42,690 nt of DNA from Pseudomonadota bacterium. GTDB taxonomy: Bacteria > Pseudomonadota > Gammaproteobacteria > Steroidobacterales > Steroidobacteraceae. Below, in pieces: positions 19,080 to 27,501 of this stretch (position 1 is the first letter of the stretch; each line of letters starts with the position of its first letter). The translations under genes were made by a program, and so were the position numbers. The notes under the pieces are model-generated. The model did not search any database, was not told the DNA's origin, and saw only the letters and a program-made list of their open reading frames with translations. The stretch lies in NCBI GenBank assembly GCA_003242685.1, contig QGVD01000026.1, positions 1-42,690 of the forward strand. Direction: 5' to 3'.

Positions 19080-19844
19080 GTGAGAGCGACTTGCACAATC
19101 CGCGCCCTCCTGGGCGGGATCGCCGCGATCTCGCTCCTCACGGCTTGTCCTGCGCCGCCGCGGCAGGAGGCGGGAAAGCTGCCCGGCGCAGCACCGCAGA
19201 CCTTCGGATTCACCGGTCCCGAGCGCACGTTCCGGATTTCGCCCCCGGAGTCTCTGGTGACCGTGCTCGTCTACCGCGGCGGCCCGCTCGCGGCAGCGGG
19301 CCACAACCACGTCGTGGCGTCACACGACGTCAGCGGCACGGTACGCCTTCATCCGGAGCTCGCCCGTTCCGCTTTCGGGCTGGAGCTGCCGGTAGCTTCC
19401 CTGATCGTCGACGACCCGGAGATGCGTCGAGAGGCGGGGCCGGAGTTTCCTCCCGAGGTGCCGGATTCCGCGCGCGAGGGGACACGCCGGAACATGCTGA
19501 GCGAGGCCGTTCTCGATGCCGGGCGCAGTCCCGTCATCCGTGTGCGATCCGATAGCATCGTGCCGGGATCCGAAGGGCTGACGGCGCGCATCCGGGTCAA
19601 CCTGCGCGGCCGCGATCACGTGCTCGACGTGCCCGTGAGTCTCGAGCTCTCGGGCGACGAGCTGCGCGCTGCCGGCGAGGTCACCGTGAGTCACGCGCAG
19701 CTCGGTCTCACGCCCTTCAGCGTGCTGCTCGGCGCGCTGCGGGTGCGCGACGATCTCACCATCCGTTACCGCATCGTCGCGCGTCCCGTCGATTCACATT
19801 CGCCCAGGGTACCTTCCGAGCCCGGAGCGGGAGGGGCGGAGTGA
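19080..19844 (+). CDS. YceI-like lipoprotein
   Basis: This encodes 254 residues. GTG 19080 is the only usual start in the frame, since an in-frame TAG lies at 19053. A lipoprotein signal follows (LLGGIAAISLLTAC, lipid Cys near 23). The mature part is a YceI-type barrel, with TFRISPPESLVTVLVYRGGPLAAAGHNHVVASHDVSGTV near the start and ARIRVNLRGRDHVLDVPVSLEL, then VSHAQLGLTPFSVLLGALRVRDDLTIRY near the end. The AGHNH phrase marks the branch of YceI-like proteins that are usually annotated as hypothetical. It faces the cytochrome b561-yceI unit divergently, so three functionally related genes cluster here. Anchoring to a membrane distinguishes it from the soluble YceI. Confidence 0.78.
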   Translation: MRATCTIRALLGGIAAISLLTACPAPPRQEAGKLPGAAPQTFGFTGPERTFRISPPESLVTVLVYRGGPLAAAGHNHVVASHDVSGTVRLHPELARSAFGLELPVASLIVDDPEMRREAGPEFPPEVPDSAREGTRRNMLSEAVLDAGRSPVIRVRSDSIVPGSEGLTARIRVNLRGRDHVLDVPVSLELSGDELRAAGEVTVSHAQLGLTPFSVLLGALRVRDDLTIRYRIVARPVDSHSPRVPSEPGAGGAE

Positions 19845-19860
19845 GCAGACGGGAAAGGAG

Positions 19861-19886
19861 CCCCTCTCCCCGGAGAGGAGAGAGGG
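19861..19886. repeat. Intergenic CCCTCTCC/GGAGAGG palindromic element
   Basis: An inverted repeat with arms 19863-19869 and 19872-19878, and an alternative pairing 19862-19868 with 19880-19886, lies in the 57-bp gap between two convergent genes. It resembles the CT-rich palindromic intergenic elements seen in many high-GC proteobacteria. It may act as a bidirectional terminator, though no T-run is present. No second copy was noticed in this window. Confidence 0.4.
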
Positions 19887-19901
19887 ACAGTGGACATCTC
19901 G

Positions 19902-21980
19902 TCAGCTCGCGCCGCCGAGCTCGGAGAGCAGCTCGTCGGCTCTGTACACCTTGCGCAGCGCCTCGAGCATGATCGCGGGATGCACGGCGACCGCGCGGTT
20001 CTTCTCCGTGTCGAACCAGTACGCACCCGAGATCGAGTGGATGTTGCCGTCGAACATGAGCCCGACGATCGAGCCCTGAGCATCGATCAGCGGGCTGCCC
20101 GAGTTGCCGCCCACGATGTCGTTGTTCGTCACGAGATTGAACTTCGTGCTCATGTCGAGGCGGTCCTTCGCGTCGAGCCAGCTCTGCGGGATGCGGAACG
20201 GATCCTGACCCGTGGCGCGCTCGAAGAGACGCTCGAGCTTCGTGAAGGGCTCGACGGGCGTGCCGTTCTCGACCCAGCCCTGCACGGTGCCGTAGTTGAG
20301 GCGCAGCGTGAAGGTCGCGTCCGGATAGACGCTGGTGCCGAGCAGCGCGAAGCGCGCACGCGCGATGCGCTCGGAAGCGGCATCGACCACGGCCTCGACC
20401 TCGTCCTCGTACCGCTTGCGCAGAGCGCGCGCCTCGGGATCGATCTGCCGCGCGAGCACGATCAGCGGATCGTCGGATGCGGCGATCGCAGCCGCGCCGC
20501 CTTCCCACAGCTTCATGCGCACCTGCGGATCACCCAGCTTCGAGCCGTCGATCAGACGCTCGGCGAGCGAATCGGGCGAGTCCTGCGCGAGGAGCTGACG
20601 CACGATCGGGTGATCGGGTCCCAGCCACTCGCGCATGCGCTCGAGCGAGAAGGACAGGGTGAGCTTCTCGAGCTCCGGATACACCGGCACCGCTGCCTCG
20701 AGCTGCTGCTTGAGGCGCGGGAGCGACGCGTCCGTGAACTCGCGCAGTCGCTCGGTGTTGGGCTTCGCACGCTCATCGGCCGCGCGCACGAGCGCGCGTG
20801 CATAGCGGAACAGGCGCGAGTTGAAGCCCGCACCACCTTCGATGAAGGTGTACGGCACGCTGATCGCGCGCTCGATCTCCTGCGCCTTCTCGATCTCGCT
20901 CCACGGATCGCCGATGCTCTGCGCGAGCGCGGGATCCTTCGCGACCTTCTCACGCAGCGCGGCCTGCTCCTGCGCCTTGCGCGAAAGGAGCTCGTCGTCG
21001 TGCAGGGCGTCGAGCAGCCGGCGCCGTACCTTGATGCCGTTCTCGAGAGTCTGCAGCGGTTCCTGCACGATGCGCTGCGCCTCCGGGCTCGACTTGGCGA
21101 ACTGGATGTAGCGGCCGCGCAGCTCGGAAGCGCGCAGCAGCCACTGCGGCAGATCGATGTCGCGCAGCGTCCGGAGCTGAGCGAGCGTCAGCAGCCGGTC
21201 GGTCGAGCCGGGATGACCCGAGACGAAGACGAGCTCGCCGACATCGGGTCCGGAGAAGTCGATGCGCAGGTGGTTCGGCGTCGAGGCGGGCTTTCCGTCC
21301 GCGTCGTACGCGCGCAGGAAGGCCATGTCCAGGCACCAGCGCGGGAACTGGAAGTTGTCCGGGTCGCCGCCGAATGCCGCGATGCCCATCTCGGGCGCGA
21401 ACACCAGACGCACGTCGTCGTAGCGCCTGTACTTGTAGAGGAAGTACTGACCGCCGTCGTAGAGATTGACGGACTCGCACTTGAGCGGCCCGGTGCGCCG
21501 GTTCCTGCGGCTCGCCTGCTCGCAGGACTGCTCGAGCTCGGTGAGCGCTCTCTTGCGCGCTTCGTTCGCGGCCTGCTCGTCCATGCCGCGCGTCGCATCC
21601 GCGATCTTCTGCGTGACGTCCTCGACCTCGACGAGCACGTCCGCGACCTGCGTGCGGCAGCGGATCTCCCGCTCGCGACCGTTTGCGAGAAAGCCGTCCT
21701 CGAGCAGGCTCTTCTCCTTCGAGGAGTTCTCCGCGAGGCAGCTCGCCGCGCAGTGGTGATTGGTGAGGATCAGGCCTTCGGACGAGACGAACGACGCCGT
21801 GCAGTTCGCGAGCCGCACGGTGGCGGTGCGCACGCGGTCGAGCCACTCGGGCGTGATCCTCACGCCGTATTGCTGCTGCACCCGATCGCTCGGGAAGTCG
21901 TGAAAGGTCCACATGCCCTCGTCCGCCAGCGCAGGGGCGGCGACGAGCAGTGCAGATACGAAAAACCTCGATGCGTGCAT
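19902..21980 (-). CDS. S46 family dipeptidyl peptidase (DPP7/DPP11-like)
   Basis: This 692-residue exported serine peptidase has a short signal peptide ending near ALAD (residue 20) followed by the family's EGMWTFHDFP start. The chymotrypsin-like triad is visible: His75/76 in GLILTNHHCAASC, Asp206/208 in FGGDPDNFQFPRWCLD, and Ser627 in DIVGGNSGSPL. A long alpha-helical insertion (about 260-560) is characteristic of S46 enzymes, which remove dipeptides from peptide N-termini in the periplasm. The S1 specificity residue cannot be assigned with confidence from FDGNIHSISGAYWFD alone. It suggests peptide scavenging, consistent with other peptidases in the window. The 49-bp gap to the divergent SirB gene must hold both promoters. 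Confidence 0.92.
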   Translation of the reverse strand: MHASRFFVSALLVAAPALADEGMWTFHDFPSDRVQQQYGVRITPEWLDRVRTATVRLANCTASFVSSEGLILTNHHCAASCLAENSSKEKSLLEDGFLANGREREIRCRTQVADVLVEVEDVTQKIADATRGMDEQAANEARKRALTELEQSCEQASRRNRRTGPLKCESVNLYDGGQYFLYKYRRYDDVRLVFAPEMGIAAFGGDPDNFQFPRWCLDMAFLRAYDADGKPASTPNHLRIDFSGPDVGELVFVSGHPGSTDRLLTLAQLRTLRDIDLPQWLLRASELRGRYIQFAKSSPEAQRIVQEPLQTLENGIKVRRRLLDALHDDELLSRKAQEQAALREKVAKDPALAQSIGDPWSEIEKAQEIERAISVPYTFIEGGAGFNSRLFRYARALVRAADERAKPNTERLREFTDASLPRLKQQLEAAVPVYPELEKLTLSFSLERMREWLGPDHPIVRQLLAQDSPDSLAERLIDGSKLGDPQVRMKLWEGGAAAIAASDDPLIVLARQIDPEARALRKRYEDEVEAVVDAASERIARARFALLGTSVYPDATFTLRLNYGTVQGWVENGTPVEPFTKLERLFERATGQDPFRIPQSWLDAKDRLDMSTKFNLVTNNDIVGGNSGSPLIDAQGSIVGLMFDGNIHSISGAYWFDTEKNRAVAVHPAIMLEALRKVYRADELLSELGGAS

Positions 21981-22029
21981 CGTTTATCCTTCGGTCCGTA
22001 CGGACGCGCAGTGCCGATCGGCGCCCATT

Positions 22030-22422
22030 ATGCTGCAAGCCTATATCCCGCTGCTTCTGACCCACGCCACGCTCGCAGTCGTGAGCCCCATCCTGTTCTC
22101 GATACGGGCGCTGCGGGCGATACGCGGGCTCGACCCGGCACGCGGCTGGCTGCGCGTCGCGCCTCACGTCGTGGACAGCCTTCTGCTCCTCGCCGGGCTC
22201 GCGCTCGCCTTCACGATCCGCCAGTACCCGTTCGTTCACGGCTGGCTGACCGCGAAGCTCCTCGCGCTGATCCTCTATATCGTGCTCGGACACGTCGCCG
22301 TGCGTCGGGCGCGCACGAAGCGCGCCAGGATCGCGGCATGGGTCGCGGCGCTCTGCGTCGTCCTCTACATCTACGGCGTGGCGATCACTCACAGCCCGAG
22401 GCTCAGCATCGGGGCGGGGTGA
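22030..22422 (+). CDS. SirB family small integral membrane protein
   Basis: This 130-residue protein has four hydrophobic helices (YIPLLLTHATLAVVSPILF; VVDSLLLLAGLALAF; LLALILYIVLGHVAV; WVAALCVVLYIYGVAI). The opening -YIPL-THA- and the charged loop RGLDPARGWLRVAPHVVDS match the SirB family, named for the Salmonella invasion regulator locus but of unknown biochemistry. ATG 22030 is the first start before helix 1. It diverges from the S46 peptidase and is convergent with the VOC gene. Confidence 0.82.
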   Translation: MLQAYIPLLLTHATLAVVSPILFSIRALRAIRGLDPARGWLRVAPHVVDSLLLLAGLALAFTIRQYPFVHGWLTAKLLALILYIVLGHVAVRRARTKRARIAAWVAALCVVLYIYGVAITHSPRLSIGAG

Positions 22423-22473
22423 GACGAGTCGCAAGCGGCTCGCGACGAAGCGAGGCTCCGCTGCGACGAGCGC

Positions 22474-23196
22474 TCAGCCCTCGTCGTGCAGCAGCAGCAG
22501 CGCGGTGCCTTCCGGCGCCTCGATGAGCGCATTCGCCGTACGGTCGAGCCCTCGCGGCAGCTCGTCCGAGAGCTCGATTCCGAGCTCGCGCAGCTTCGCG
22601 ATGCGCTCGGGCATCCCGGGATCGCGGAACACCAGCATCGGCCGGTCGAGCGTGCGCGGCCGGTGGAAGGCGAGCTCGAGGTGATCGCTGGTGAGCGGCA
22701 GCCGCAGGTAAGGGTCGTCCGTCTCTTCCGTCGCGACGAAACCGAGCGGCTCCCAGAAAGACTTCTGCCTTTCGAAATCCGTGGCCGGAGCGCTGAACTC
22801 GGCGAAGTCTCCGCACAGCGAGGGCAGCTCCGGGGGGCGGTCGACGGGCGAGAAGGTGCGCGCTTCGACCACCTTCACGAACTGGCCCGAAGGATCCCGG
22901 AAGCCGATCTCGTTGAACACGTCGTCCCCGACGCGGCGTATCTCCAGCTCGATGCCGCTCGCCTCGAGCGCCGGCACATGTTCGGCGATTCCGGCGCGCA
23001 CGAAGGTGAGCGAAGGCGAAGGGAGACGTGCCTGGTGCAGGCCGATGAAGATCCGTCCGTCGGTGAGCACGCCGTACGGATGCGGCCACATGTCGCCCGT
23101 ATGCGCCTGCGTGAAACCGAGGCGCTCGTAGAACTCCACCGACGCACGGATGTCGGGCGTCGCGATGGCGATCTCGAGAAAGCGTCCGAGGGGCAC
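22474..23196 (-). CDS. Two-domain VOC family protein
   Basis: This 240-residue cytoplasmic protein is built from two VOC halves. The first, about 5-112, begins FLEIAIATPDIRASVEFYERLGF and ends NEIGFRDPSGQFVKVVEA. The second, about 128-238, begins CGDFAEFSAPATDFERQKSFWEPLGF and ends ANALIEAPEGTALLLL. The second half lacks the usual metal-site glutamate at its end, so one lobe may be degenerate. The start is a GTG with only a weak upstream purine stretch. Substrate unknown. It lies 47 bp downstream of the ferrochelatase gene on the same strand, so the two may be co-transcribed. Confidence 0.8.
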   Translation of the reverse strand: MPLGRFLEIAIATPDIRASVEFYERLGFTQAHTGDMWPHPYGVLTDGRIFIGLHQARLPSPSLTFVRAGIAEHVPALEASGIELEIRRVGDDVFNEIGFRDPSGQFVKVVEARTFSPVDRPPELPSLCGDFAEFSAPATDFERQKSFWEPLGFVATEETDDPYLRLPLTSDHLELAFHRPRTLDRPMLVFRDPGMPERIAKLRELGIELSDELPRGLDRTANALIEAPEGTALLLLHDEG

Positions 23197-23243
23197 GGTT
23201 CTGCCGCGGTCCGCCCGCTGCCGGAGGGTCGATCAGCGGGCCT

Positions 23244-24317
23244 TCAGGTCGAGGCGCCCCGCGCCGCTCCCGCGGGCAGGTAGCCGAGCTCCACCTGAGT
23301 CCATCCCTGACAGTGGCGTGCGATGAGATCCGCGAGGAATCGCGCGTGCGACGGGCGCGCATTGAGCGCCGGCACGTACTCGAAGCGCCGTCCGCCCGCC
23401 TGCAGGAATCGCGCGCGGTTCTCGATGTCGATCTCCTCGAGGGTCTCGAGGCAGTCCGCCGCGAATCCCGGGCACAGCACGGTCACTTCGTCGATGCCTC
23501 GTCGCGGCAGCTCGGTGAGCAGATCGCTCGTGTACGGCTTGAGCCATTCGCCGGGCCCGAACTTCGACTGGAACGAGATGCCCCACTCGGACTCCTCGAG
23601 CATCAGCTCGTCCGCGAGCAGCCGCGCGGTCTTCTGGCACTTGCAGAAGTAGGGATCGCCGGCATGGAAGTAGCGCTCGGGGATGCCGTGGAAGGACATC
23701 AGCAGATACTTCGTGCGTCCGTGGCTCTGCCAGTGCTCGGTGACGCTCGCGCGGAGCGCCTCGATGTAGCCGGGATCGTCGTGATACTCGGCGATGAAGC
23801 GCAGCTCGGGCAGCCAGCGCCAGCGTCGCAGCTCCGAGCTCACCTGATCGTACACGGCACCGGTCGTGGCGCCGCAGTACTGCGGGAAGAGCGGCACCAC
23901 CAGGATGCGCTGTGCGCCTGCGCGCCGGAGCCTGGCGAGCGCAGTGCCCACGCCCGGGTTCGAGTACAGCATGCCGATCTCGACGGTGAGCGGTGCGAGC
24001 ATGCGTTGGGCGAGCGTCGAGGTGAGCTCGGCGCGGAGCTGCTCCGAGTACACGAGGAGCGGCGAGCCCTGCGACGTCCAGATCCTGCGGTACTTGCGCG
24101 CGACGCGCGCCGGCCGCGTGCGCAGGATGATTCCGTGAAGCAGCGGCAGCCAGAGCGGCCGCGGAAGCTCGACGACGCGCGGATCGGACAGCAGGCCGCG
24201 CAGGAAGCGCCTCACGTCGGAAGTCGAGAGCGAGTCCGGGCTTCCCGAGTTGACGAGCAGCACGCCGATGCGCTCGGCGCCGTCGTGGCGGAAATCCGGG
24301 GAGCTGATGTAACGCAT
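23244..24317 (-). CDS. hemH: Ferrochelatase
   Basis: This encodes 357 residues. It inserts Fe(II) into protoporphyrin IX, the last step of haem synthesis. ATG 24317 gives the usual start MRYISSPDFRHDGAERIGVLLVNSGSP. The signature LLMSFHGIPERYFHAGDPYFCKCQ contains the catalytic His210, and the metal-site acidic helix is PGFAADCLETLEEIDIEN (about 283-300, Glu291 or Glu294). VPLFPQYCGATTGAVYDQ is the porphyrin-binding loop. An open frame extends upstream to 24485 but lacks family resemblance and would overlap the divergent cupin gene. Haem demand fits the cytochrome b561 nearby, but ferrochelatase is a general housekeeping enzyme. Confidence 0.95.
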   Translation of the reverse strand: MRYISSPDFRHDGAERIGVLLVNSGSPDSLSTSDVRRFLRGLLSDPRVVELPRPLWLPLLHGIILRTRPARVARKYRRIWTSQGSPLLVYSEQLRAELTSTLAQRMLAPLTVEIGMLYSNPGVGTALARLRRAGAQRILVVPLFPQYCGATTGAVYDQVSSELRRWRWLPELRFIAEYHDDPGYIEALRASVTEHWQSHGRTKYLLMSFHGIPERYFHAGDPYFCKCQKTARLLADELMLEESEWGISFQSKFGPGEWLKPYTSDLLTELPRRGIDEVTVLCPGFAADCLETLEEIDIENRARFLQAGGRRFEYVPALNARPSHARFLADLIARHCQGWTQVELGYLPAGAARGAST

Positions 24318-24472
24318 GAAGAGCGCGGGTTCCCGAAGAGCGATGCGGCGACGATACCTGCCCCCGCCCGCCGCGTCGATACGTGGATCGCCCCGGCGGG
24401 TGGCGGGTCGTCCGCGGCGCTTGGCATCATTACATCCGATCCAATCTTCATCGTCCGGCGGGCACACGCCGG

Positions 24473-24979
24473 ATGTCCGTTGCATCGATCGGGAGCACCC
24501 ACGACGTGAAGGCGGAGAGAATCATCGAGCGACTGCAGCTCGTGCCTCATCCGGAGGGCGGCTGGTACCGCGAACTGTTCCGCTCGGGCACACGCATCGC
24601 CGCGCGTCAGGGTGAGCGCTCCGCGATCACGACCATCTACTATCTGCTCGAGCGCGGCCGGTTCAGCCGCTGGCACGTCGTCGATGCGGACGAGATCTGG
24701 CACTTCTACGCCGGAGCTCCGCTCGAGCTGCTGGCCTACGATTCCCGGGCGCGAGCGCTGCGGCGAAGCGTTCTCGGAGCGCCGGACACCGGTCACGAGC
24801 CGGTCGGTGTCATCGAAGCGGACGTCTGGCAGGCCGCACGGAGCCTCGGCGACTGGTCGCTCGTCGGCTGCACCGTCGCGCCGGGATTCGAGTTCGAGGG
24901 CTTCCGCTTCGTCGCCGACCTGCCCGGGCATCGGGATCATTTCCGCGGCGGGCTCGAGCCGTTCGCGACGCTGCTCTGA
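24473..24979 (+). CDS. DUF985 cupin domain protein
   Basis: This 168-residue protein has the DUF985 cupin signature: ERIIERLQLVPHPEGGWYRELFRS, then SAITTIYYLLERGRFSRWHVVDADEIWHFYAGAPLELL, with the metal-type His/Glu cluster (WH...DEIWHF), and GDWSLVGCTVAPGFEFEGFRF near the end. Such proteins are small beta-barrels; some resemble sugar epimerases, but the activity is not established. The start is ambiguous: ATG 24473 or GTG 24506, the latter following a GGGAG site by ten bases and agreeing better with family length. It diverges from ferrochelatase. Confidence 0.82.
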   Translation: MSVASIGSTHDVKAERIIERLQLVPHPEGGWYRELFRSGTRIAARQGERSAITTIYYLLERGRFSRWHVVDADEIWHFYAGAPLELLAYDSRARALRRSVLGAPDTGHEPVGVIEADVWQAARSLGDWSLVGCTVAPGFEFEGFRFVADLPGHRDHFRGGLEPFATLL

Positions 24980-25009
24980 TCCGCTTCCTGTCGTCCGCGT
25001 TCGACCGCC

Positions 25010-25357
25010 ATGTCGCAGCCGCTCAAGATCGTGCTCGGAATCCTGGCGATCCTTCCGGCGATCGCGACTGCGGTGCTGCTCAGCAGCGGCCTGCTGCCGG
25101 GCGCCGAGGAGATCGAGGCGCAGGGCGCGCGCGTGTTCTTCGAGGCCTGGCGCGAGCACGGCGGACCGGTGAGCATGCTCACCCTCCTCGTCACGACGCT
25201 CTTCATCGTGATCGCCTGGCGTTCGCCGCACGTGCCGCCCCGCCGCCGTGTGATGTGGGCGCTGCTGCTCGTCCTGGGCGGCCCCGTGACGCTGCTCGCC
25301 TTCTGGTGGCTGTACTGCTGGGAGCAGTCGCCGCCGATTCCCGGCTGGCGCGACTGA
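25010..25357 (+). CDS. Small membrane protein of unknown function
   Basis: This 115-residue protein has three hydrophobic helices: IVLGILAILPAIATAVLLSSGLL, VSMLTLLVTTLFIVIAW and VMWALLLVLGGPVTLLAFWWLY. An acidic stretch (GAEEIEAQG) lies between the first and second, and a basic loop (PPRRR) precedes the third. I do not recognise a family. It follows the cupin gene by 30 bp on the same strand and ends 4 bp from a convergent transporter gene. Confidence 0.7.
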   Translation: MSQPLKIVLGILAILPAIATAVLLSSGLLPGAEEIEAQGARVFFEAWREHGGPVSMLTLLVTTLFIVIAWRSPHVPPRRRVMWALLLVLGGPVTLLAFWWLYCWEQSPPIPGWRD

Positions 25358-25361
25358 ACCT

Positions 25362-26570
25362 TCAGGCGCGACGCATCGCGTAGATCGGCACGAGCGCGAG
25401 CGAGGACGCGATGCTGCAGAAGAGCAGCATCGGCACCGCCGTGTCCGTGGACGCCCAGCCCATCGCCTGCACGCACACCGCGGCGGTCGCCATCTGCGCA
25501 AAGCCGAGGAGGCTCGATGCCGCACCTGCGAAGCCGGGCACGAGGCCGACGGCGCGTGCGGTGATCGTCGGCAGGGCGAGCCCCTGGCCGAACGACAGCG
25601 GAAACATCGGACCGAACAGCCACAGCGGATGCGTGAGACCCGCGAGCGCGAAGCCGAGCGCGAGCAGGGTGCACGCGAGCTGGATCCAGAGGCCGAGCGC
25701 CGTGAGCCGCGCGGTGCTGGTCGAGTGCGCGCGCTTCGACACGTACAGATTGCCGAGGAAGTATCCGACCGAGATCAGGATGTAGTAGATGCCGAACTCG
25801 CTGGCCGAGCGACCCAGCGCGCCGGTCATGATGTACGGCGCGAGCGAGATGAACACCATGAACAGCGAGAAGATCACCGCGACCTGCAGGCTGTAGCCGA
25901 AGAACACGGGATTCGCGAGCACCGAGCGGATTGCCCGTCCGAGATCCGCGAAGCCCGTGCGCGCATGCCGGGCGCGCGTTTCGGGAAGCGCACGCAGGCA
26001 GATGACGATGAGCAGCAGCGCCGCGCCGAACAGGATCCAGAAACCGAGCTCCCAGCCCGCGTGATCGGCGATGAATCCGCCGAGGTAGGGCGAGATCGTC
26101 GTGCCGATGATGATCACCATGGTGAGCGTCGCGATCCGCCGCGCGAGCTCCGCGCCCTGGAAGAGATCCGCGACCGAAGCGCGCGCCACCGTGAAGGCCG
26201 ACGCGGTGCCGAGCGCCTGCACCACGCGCCCGAACGCGAGCACGGGGAGCGAAGGCGCCAGTGCGCACATGAGCGAGCCCGCCGCGAGCACCGTGAGCCC
26301 GCCGATCATGATCGGCCGCCGTCCGTAACGATCGGAGACGGGGCCGCAGACCAGGAGACCCAGCGCGAAGGCGACGAGATAGGTCGTGAGCATGGTCTGC
26401 GCCGCCGCCACGCTGACATCGAAGTCGGCGCGGATGTGTGGCAGCGCGGGCACGAAGAGATTCGTCGCCGCCGGTCCCGTGGCCGTGCACGCGGCGAGCA
26501 GCGCGATGACTCCCCGGGACGACGTCGCCTCACGCGTCCCGGCGCTCGCTGTTTCCTGCGAGATGCTCAC
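25362..26570 (-). CDS. Bcr/CflA-type multidrug MFS transporter
   Basis: This 402-residue inner-membrane protein has 12 hydrophobic helices and is of the drug:proton antiporter type. The loop between helices 2 and 3 has GPVSDRYGRRPIMIGG, the MFS motif A. Helix 1 region ATNLFVPALPHIRADFDVSVAAAQ and the helix 5 segment GTTISPYLGGFIADHAGWELGFW are characteristic of the Bcr/CflA branch. It should export a hydrophobic or cationic drug or small metabolite; the specific substrate is unknown. ATG 26570 begins a 20-residue polar leader. The dienelactone hydrolase gene lies 125 bp upstream on the same strand. Confidence 0.88.
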   Translation of the reverse strand: MSISQETASAGTREATSSRGVIALLAACTATGPAATNLFVPALPHIRADFDVSVAAAQTMLTTYLVAFALGLLVCGPVSDRYGRRPIMIGGLTVLAAGSLMCALAPSLPVLAFGRVVQALGTASAFTVARASVADLFQGAELARRIATLTMVIIIGTTISPYLGGFIADHAGWELGFWILFGAALLLIVICLRALPETRARHARTGFADLGRAIRSVLANPVFFGYSLQVAVIFSLFMVFISLAPYIMTGALGRSASEFGIYYILISVGYFLGNLYVSKRAHSTSTARLTALGLWIQLACTLLALGFALAGLTHPLWLFGPMFPLSFGQGLALPTITARAVGLVPGFAGAASSLLGFAQMATAAVCVQAMGWASTDTAVPMLLFCSIASSLALVPIYAMRRA

Positions 26571-26695
26571 GGCCCGGCGGTCCTCGGCTCAGACCGCCGG
26601 TGCACGAGTGTCCGACCGACCGCCGGCGCGGCGGCGATCGCGCAGCAGCGCCCCATCTTCGAGCTGCATCGGCCCCGTCTCCGCCTGGAGAAGCT

Positions 26696-27409
26696 TCAGC
26701 CCTCGCTCTCCCCGCCGGACGAGTCCTGATCCTCTTCGCCGGTGCGCGCGAGATGCCGTGCGAAGAACGCGAGCGTGCGCTCGCGCGCGAGCGCGGCGCT
26801 CTGCGGGTCGTAGCTCGGGCGCTGGTCGCAGTTGAAGCCGTGTCCGGCGGGGTAGATGTGGAAGGTGCCCTCCGGGTGCGCGGCGCGGATCTTCTCGACG
26901 TCGCTCAAGGGGATGTGCGTGTCCTGCTCGCCGAAGTGGTACATGACCGGCTTCTTCGGCTTCCTGTCGAGGAACCGCGTGATCTGACCGCCGTAGTAGG
27001 CCACCGCGCAGGCGACCGGCAGCTCGCAGGCTGCGAGATAGGCGACCGTTCCGCCCCAGCAGTAGCCGACGATGCCGACCCTGCCGGCGTGCTTGACCAC
27101 CGCGATGGCGGCCGCGACGTCCTTGAGGTACTGCTCCGGCGTGAGCTGCTTCATGTAGCCGAAGCCCTCGTCGCGCTCCGGCGGCGAATAGCCGAGCTCG
27201 ATGCCCCTGCGGACGCGATCGAACAGCGACGGTGCGATCGCGACGTAGCCTTCGGCGGCGAAGCCGTCGGTCAGCGCGCGGATGTGCGAGTTGACGCCGA
27301 AGATCTCCTGGATGACGACCACTGCGCCGTGCGGCTGACCCGACGGCGCTGCGATGTAGGCGCGAAACTCATGGCCGTCGCGGGCCATGAGAGTCTGAAA
27401 TTCTCCCAT
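26696..27409 (-). CDS. Dienelactone hydrolase family protein
   Basis: This 237-residue cytoplasmic alpha/beta hydrolase has the triad Cys117 in VGYCWGG, Asp163 in FGEQDTHIP and His190 in PAGHGF, matching dienelactone hydrolases, which open dienelactones in chloroaromatic degradation. The family is broad and often acts on other lactones or esters. ATG 27409 follows GGGAGA by six bases. It lies 92 bp downstream of the fumarylacetoacetate hydrolase gene on the same strand and has its own ribosome site, so it may be the third gene of the aromatic catabolic unit. The acidic, Ser/Gly-rich C-terminus (EEDQDSSGGESEG) is unusual. Confidence 0.9.
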   Translation of the reverse strand: MGEFQTLMARDGHEFRAYIAAPSGQPHGAVVVIQEIFGVNSHIRALTDGFAAEGYVAIAPSLFDRVRRGIELGYSPPERDEGFGYMKQLTPEQYLKDVAAAIAVVKHAGRVGIVGYCWGGTVAYLAACELPVACAVAYYGGQITRFLDRKPKKPVMYHFGEQDTHIPLSDVEKIRAAHPEGTFHIYPAGHGFNCDQRPSYDPQSAALARERTLAFFARHLARTGEEDQDSSGGESEG

Positions 27410-27501
27410 TGCGATTCTCCCGGCGGTGAAGCGACAAAGAATACAGCGCAGCGCCGGTGCTCGCAGCCTGATACGGGAAGTGCAGCGGTCCCGCGGAGGG
27501 T

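Noticed and set aside
19890..22526. 878-codon plus-strand open frame antisense to the S46 peptidase
   Set aside because: It mirrors the opposite gene in GC-rich DNA, has no recognisable domain and is dominated by Arg/Glu/Leu typical of antisense shadows. The peptidase has an intact triad and signal peptide.
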